A stretch of DNA of 64,000 nucleotides, taken from contig NZ_LKAQ01000001.1 in NCBI RefSeq assembly GCF_001874525.1, positions 682,001 to 746,000 on the forward strand, in the 5' to 3' direction. This stretch comes from Pseudodesulfovibrio hydrargyri. GTDB taxonomy: Bacteria; Desulfobacterota; Desulfovibrionia; Desulfovibrionales; Desulfovibrionaceae. The position numbers and the translations under genes are program-made. Below are positions 60,256-64,000 of this stretch, one piece after another. The notes beneath the pieces are model-generated. The model made no database searches. It was not told the origin of the DNA and was given only the letters and a program-made list of their open reading frames with translations. Each line of letters begins with the position of its first letter. The first letter of the stretch is position 1.

Positions 60256-63200
60256 CTATTTTTCTTTCTTGTTGGCTATGCCCTCTTTGCGCAGGAACCC
60301 GCCGATCCACGAGCCCGCGCCCTGGATGGCGGTGTACAGCGAGGGGACCACGAGCACGCCCAGAAGCGTGGCCGCGATCATGCCGCCGAAGACCGAGGTA
60401 CCCAGGGCGTGGCGGCTGGCCGAGCCCGCGCCCGAGGCCCGGACCAGGGGGATGACCCCGAGGATGAAGGCGAACGAGGTCATCAGGATGGGCCGGAAGC
60501 GCAGGGCCGCCGCGGCCTTGGCCGCCTCCAGGATGGACATGCCCGCGTCGTGCTTGTCCTTGGCGTACTCCACGATCATGATCGCGTTCTTGGCCGCCAG
60601 ACCGATGAGCATGACCAGGCCGACCTGGGCGTAGACGTTGTTGTCCAGCCCGCGCATCCACTGGGCCGACATGGCCCCGAAGATGCCCAGCGGCACGCAC
60701 AGGATGACCGCGAACGGCGTGGTCCAGCTCTCGTACTGCGCGGCCAGGACCAGGAAGACCATGACGATGGCCAGGCCGAAGATTATTCCGACCTGTCCGC
60801 CCGCCGTCTTCTCCTGGTAGGCGATGGCCGTCCAGTCGTAGCCGTACCCCTCGGGCAGGCTCTTCGCGGCCACGTCCTCCATGGCCGCGATGGTCTGGCC
60901 CGAGCTGTACCCGGCCGGGGTGGCCGCGTTGATCTCCACCGTGCGGAAGACGTTGTAGCGCTGGATGTACTCCGGCCCGGCGATGCGCTTGGCGTTGCTC
61001 AGGGTGGACAGCGGGACCATCTGGCCGGTGTTGGAGCGCATGTAGAACCGGTTCAGGTCCTCCAGCCGGGTGCGGAACTGGGACTCGGCCTGGGCCATGA
61101 CCCGGTAGGTGCGCCCGTACTTGTTGAAGTCGTTGATGTAGTAGCCGCCCAGGTAGGTCTGCAGCGTCTTGAACACATCGGAGATGGGCACGCCGAGCTT
61201 CTTGGCCTTGTCGCGGTCGATCTCCACGAAGTACTGCGGCACGCTGTCGCTGAAGGTCGTGAACAGGTTGGTGATCTCCGGGCGCTTGGACGCCTCGGCG
61301 ATGAACTGTTTGGTCACGGCGGCCAGCTCGGCCACGGAGTTGCCCGAGCGGTCCTGGACCTCGAACTGCAACCCGCCGGTGGAGGACAGGCCCGGGATGG
61401 GCGGCGGCGAAAAGCCCATGACCACCGCTTCCTGGATGCCCCAGAACGCCTTCTGCGCCTTGCCCATGATGGACGCAAGCGACAGGTCGGGCGTGGTCCG
61501 CTCGGACCAGTCGTCCAGAATCACGAAGAGCGCCGAGGTGTATGAGGAGTACGCCCCGGTCAGCAGGTTGAACCCGCCGAGCACGACGTAGTTCTGTATG
61601 CCCGGCGCGTCCTTGAGGTAGGCCTCGACCTTTTTCATGACCGCGTCGGAGCGCTCCAGCGAAGCGCCCTCGGGCAGGGAGACGTTGATGATGAAATAGC
61701 CCTGGTCCTCGTCCGGCACGAAGCTGGACGGCAGGATGGAAAACAGCCCGCCGCAGGCCCCGATCAGCACGGCCACCACGAGCACGCCCATGAAGGCGCG
61801 CCGGACCATGGCCGCCACGGCCTTGTTGTAGCGCGCGGTGACCCAGTCGAAGACCGTGTTGAACTTGCTAAAGAACCAGCCGAGCGGCCCACGGATGGGC
61901 GCGTACGGCCGCAGGATCAGGGCCGACAGGGCGGGCGACAGGGTCAGGGCGTTGACCGACGAGATGGCCACGGACACGGACAGGGTCAGGGCGAACTGCT
62001 TGTACAGCTGGCCGGTGATGCCGCCCATGAAGGCCACCGGGATGAACACCGCGATGAGCACCAGCGTGCTGGCGATGACCGGGCCGGTGACCTCGCTCAT
62101 GGCCTTCTTGGTGGCGTCCTTGGGGCTCATGCCCTCGTCGTCGATGTTGCGCTGGGTCGCCTCCACCACCACGATGGCGTCGTCGACCACGATGCCGATG
62201 GCCAGGACCAGGCCGAACAGGGTCAGGGTGTTGATGGAGAACCCGAGCATGGGGAACAGGGCGAAGGTGCCGATCAGGGAGACCGGCACGCAGACCATGG
62301 GGATGACGGTCGTGCGCCAGTTCTGCAGGAAGACGAAGACCACCAGGAAGACCAGGATCAGCGCCTCGTACAGGGTGGACATGACCTCGTCGATGGACGA
62401 GTTGACGAACCGGGTGGTGTCGTAGGGAATGGAATAGTGGATGCCCTCCGGGAAGTACCGGGACAGGTCCTCCATGGTCGCCCGCACCTGTTTGGCCACG
62501 TCCAGGGCGTTGGAGCCGGGCAGCTGGTAGATGAGCATGGAGGCGTTGGCCTGGCCGTTGAGCCGGGCGAAGGTGAAGTAGTTCTTGGCCCCCAGCTCCA
62601 CGCGGGCCACGTCCTTGATGCGCACGTTGGACCCGTCGGCCTCGGCCTTGAGGATGATGTTGCCGAACTCGTCCGGGTCGGCCAGCCGCCCCTTGACTCG
62701 CAGGGTCATCTGGAACTGCTGGTCCTTGGGCGTGGGCGGCATGCCGATCTGGCCCGCCGGGGCCTGGGTGTTCTGCTCCTCCACGGCGTTGATCACGTCG
62801 CTGACCGTCAGATTGTAGGAGGCCAGGCGGTCCGGGTCGAGCCACAGCCGCATGCCGTAGTCCAGGTCGCCGAACATGTTCACGTCGCCGACGCCCTCGA
62901 TGCGTCTGAGCGCGTCATAGAGGTTGATCTTGCCGTAGTTGTTCAAAAAAAGCGTGTCGTATTCCGGCTTGTCCGAGGTCAGGGAGACGATAAGCACGAA
63001 CTCGGGCGACTGCTTGCGCACGGAGATGCCGGTGTTGCGGACCTCCTGGGGCAGTTGGGGCGAGGCCAGGTTGACGCGGTTCTGCACGTCCACGGTGGCC
63101 AGCTCCAGGTCGCGGCCCAGTTGGAAGGTCACGGTCAGGTTCAGGGAGCCGTCGTTGGCCGAGATGGACTTCATGTACATCATGTCCTGGGCGCCGTTGA

Positions 63201-63408
63201 CCTGCTCCTCGATGGGCGCGGCCACGGACTGCTCCACGGTGGCGGCGTCCGCGCCGGTGTAGGTGGCCTTGACGCTGACCGAAGGCGGCGAGATCTGCGG
63301 ATACTGGGCGATGGGCAGGGCGAACAGGGAGAGCGAGCCCACCAGCAGGATGATGATGGCCACCACCGAGGCGAAGATGGGCCGGTCGATGAAGAAGCGG
63401 ACGAACAT
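60256..63408 (-). CDS. RND multidrug efflux permease (HAE1/AcrB type)
   Basis: 1050 aa, normal for the family. Starts MFVRFFIDRPIFASVVAIII, twelve membrane segments in two blocks with large periplasmic loops. GIVVDDAIVVVEA carries the paired Asp of the proton relay in segment 4. Porter-domain signatures PIAQYPQISPP and NYFTFARLNGQANA. Proton-driven export through an adaptor and an outer-membrane channel. Starts 3 bases after the adaptor gene stop. No TolC-type gene within the window. Confidence 0.95.
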   Translation of the reverse strand: MFVRFFIDRPIFASVVAIIILLVGSLSLFALPIAQYPQISPPSVSVKATYTGADAATVEQSVAAPIEEQVNGAQDMMYMKSISANDGSLNLTVTFQLGRDLELATVDVQNRVNLASPQLPQEVRNTGISVRKQSPEFVLIVSLTSDKPEYDTLFLNNYGKINLYDALRRIEGVGDVNMFGDLDYGMRLWLDPDRLASYNLTVSDVINAVEEQNTQAPAGQIGMPPTPKDQQFQMTLRVKGRLADPDEFGNIILKAEADGSNVRIKDVARVELGAKNYFTFARLNGQANASMLIYQLPGSNALDVAKQVRATMEDLSRYFPEGIHYSIPYDTTRFVNSSIDEVMSTLYEALILVFLVVFVFLQNWRTTVIPMVCVPVSLIGTFALFPMLGFSINTLTLFGLVLAIGIVVDDAIVVVEATQRNIDDEGMSPKDATKKAMSEVTGPVIASTLVLIAVFIPVAFMGGITGQLYKQFALTLSVSVAISSVNALTLSPALSALILRPYAPIRGPLGWFFSKFNTVFDWVTARYNKAVAAMVRRAFMGVLVVAVLIGACGGLFSILPSSFVPDEDQGYFIINVSLPEGASLERSDAVMKKVEAYLKDAPGIQNYVVLGGFNLLTGAYSSYTSALFVILDDWSERTTPDLSLASIMGKAQKAFWGIQEAVVMGFSPPPIPGLSSTGGLQFEVQDRSGNSVAELAAVTKQFIAEASKRPEITNLFTTFSDSVPQYFVEIDRDKAKKLGVPISDVFKTLQTYLGGYYINDFNKYGRTYRVMAQAESQFRTRLEDLNRFYMRSNTGQMVPLSTLSNAKRIAGPEYIQRYNVFRTVEINAATPAGYSSGQTIAAMEDVAAKSLPEGYGYDWTAIAYQEKTAGGQVGIIFGLAIVMVFLVLAAQYESWTTPFAVILCVPLGIFGAMSAQWMRGLDNNVYAQVGLVMLIGLAAKNAIMIVEYAKDKHDAGMSILEAAKAAAALRFRPILMTSFAFILGVIPLVRASGAGSASRHALGTSVFGGMIAATLLGVLVVPSLYTAIQGAGSWIGGFLRKEGIANKKEK

Positions 63409-63411
63409 GGG

Positions 63412-64000
63412 CTACTCCGCTCCGGTCTTCGCGCCGTCGCCCGGGGCGGGTTGGGCCGCTCCCGGATCGGGCCGGGCCGCGTCGCCGGCGACCGGCGCGG
63501 GCGTGGCTCCGGCGTCGCCGGAGGCCTCGGTCTGCTGCGGGGTGCCGGGGTCCATGGGGACCACCACCGGCTTGATCTTCATGCCCGGCTTGACCCGGTT
63601 GATGCCCTCGGCCAGAACCATGTCCCCGGCCTGGACGCCCTCGGTGACCACGGCCAGGTTCATGGACTCGGTGCCGAGCTTGACCGGCTGGTTCTTGACG
63701 GCCCCGTCCGCGTCCACCAGGTACACGGACTTCATGCCCTGGACATCCATGATCGCCGTGACCGGGATGACCACCGCGTCCTGGTGGTTGGAGACGCGCA
63801 CCCGGACCTTGGCGTACTGGCCGGGCTTGAGCAGATTCTCGGGGTTGGGGAAGAGCACGCGGATGCCCAGCGTTCCGGTCTGCGGATCCACGGTGGGATC
63901 AACCATGTCGAAGCGGCCCGGCTGGCTGTATTCGCCGCCGTCGGCCAGGATCAGGCGGATGGGCCGCTGGCCGGACTCGCGGGCCTTCTGGTCGCGCATG
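63412..64000 (-). CDS. RND efflux periplasmic adaptor, 5' part cut by window edge
   Basis: At least 196 codons are visible; the start lies beyond base 64000. The beta-barrel and membrane-proximal domains are seen: SQPGRFDMVDPTVDPQTGTL, LFPNPENLLKPGQYAKVRVR, VVIPVTAIMDVQGMKSVYLV, VTEGVQAGDMVLAEGINRVKPGMKI. The tail is long and Pro/Ala/Gly-rich (GDAGATPAPVAGDAARPDPG), with no motif. It links the downstream permease to the outer-membrane channel. Confidence 0.93.
   Translation of the reverse strand, partial: MRDQKARESGQRPIRLILADGGEYSQPGRFDMVDPTVDPQTGTLGIRVLFPNPENLLKPGQYAKVRVRVSNHQDAVVIPVTAIMDVQGMKSVYLVDADGAVKNQPVKLGTESMNLAVVTEGVQAGDMVLAEGINRVKPGMKIKPVVVPMDPGTPQQTEASGDAGATPAPVAGDAARPDPGAAQPAPGDGAKTGAE

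Noticed and set aside
1..64000. CRISPR array
   Set aside because: No evenly spaced direct repeats were found; the only repeats are hairpin elements in intergenic gaps.

Overview
The window looks like a chromosomal segment of a sulfate-reducing deltaproteobacterium of the Desulfovibrionaceae, probably close to Pseudodesulfovibrio or Desulfovibrio. This rests on a GC-rich coding background, a Desulfovibrio-type ferredoxin with an Asp-substituted first cluster motif, HypF, a large FAD/Fe-S/CCG oxidoreductase, a MoeA fused to a PBP-like domain, several chemoreceptor and HD-GYP signalling genes, and small proteins of a kind I associate with this family. No species call is possible from sequence reading alone.

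Layout. 1-5375 (minus strand) is the translation operon thrS-infC-rpmI-rplT-pheS-pheT, with pheT cut by the window edge, preceded by tRNA-Val(GAC). 5866-9454 holds a VOC protein, a TPR protein, a YkgJ-type cysteine-cluster protein, two uncharacterised genes and ferredoxin. 9738-19924 holds an M29 aminopeptidase, MoeA-PBP, a cold-shock protein, a small charged protein, an RRM protein, a tandem ATP-binding cassette protein (ModF-like), a DUF362 protein, HypF and a secreted DUF3298-like protein. 20020-26932 holds two chemoreceptors flanking serA and a class V aminotransferase. 27000-29092 is an AT-rich foreign islet with a P-loop ATPase and gene remnants. 29093-41159 holds the FAD/Fe-S oxidoreductase, a DUF2235 protein, yqgF-mltG, a broken secreted Ppx/GppA gene, signal peptidase, a threonine-synthase-like protein, RidA, a glycosyltransferase and a TtuA-like tRNA thiolase with a ThiS/MoaD-like partner. 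41366-48546 holds a response regulator, HD-GYP, M50 protease, trpS, SlyD-like FKBP, an aminotransferase, a ComFB-like protein and MarR. 48642-56975 holds an EndoQ-UvrD fusion, CbiR-like and CobU cobamide genes, a DHH phosphoesterase and polA. 57100-58684 is a second AT-rich islet with two overlapping genes, one soluble and one with four membrane segments, resembling a RexA/RexB-type layout. 59010-64000 holds a small Cys-rich protein, a periplasmic binding protein and an RND efflux permease/adaptor pair cut by the window edge.

Most notable: (1) five copies of a dispersed intergenic element with fixed ends (GCCTCCGGCGG... and ...AAACTTTTT) around a hairpin whose arms differ between copies but stay complementary; two copies supply the Shine-Dalgarno sequence of pheT and moeA. 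(2) The AT-rich two-gene module at 57100-58684, a candidate abortive-infection system. (3) The AT-rich ATPase islet at 27000-29092. (4) A nuclease-helicase fusion (EndoQ-like PHP plus UvrD). Decayed genes are visible at 33855-34004 (thioesterase start), 35539-36556 (Ppx/GppA) and 28850-29014 (orphan gene tail).
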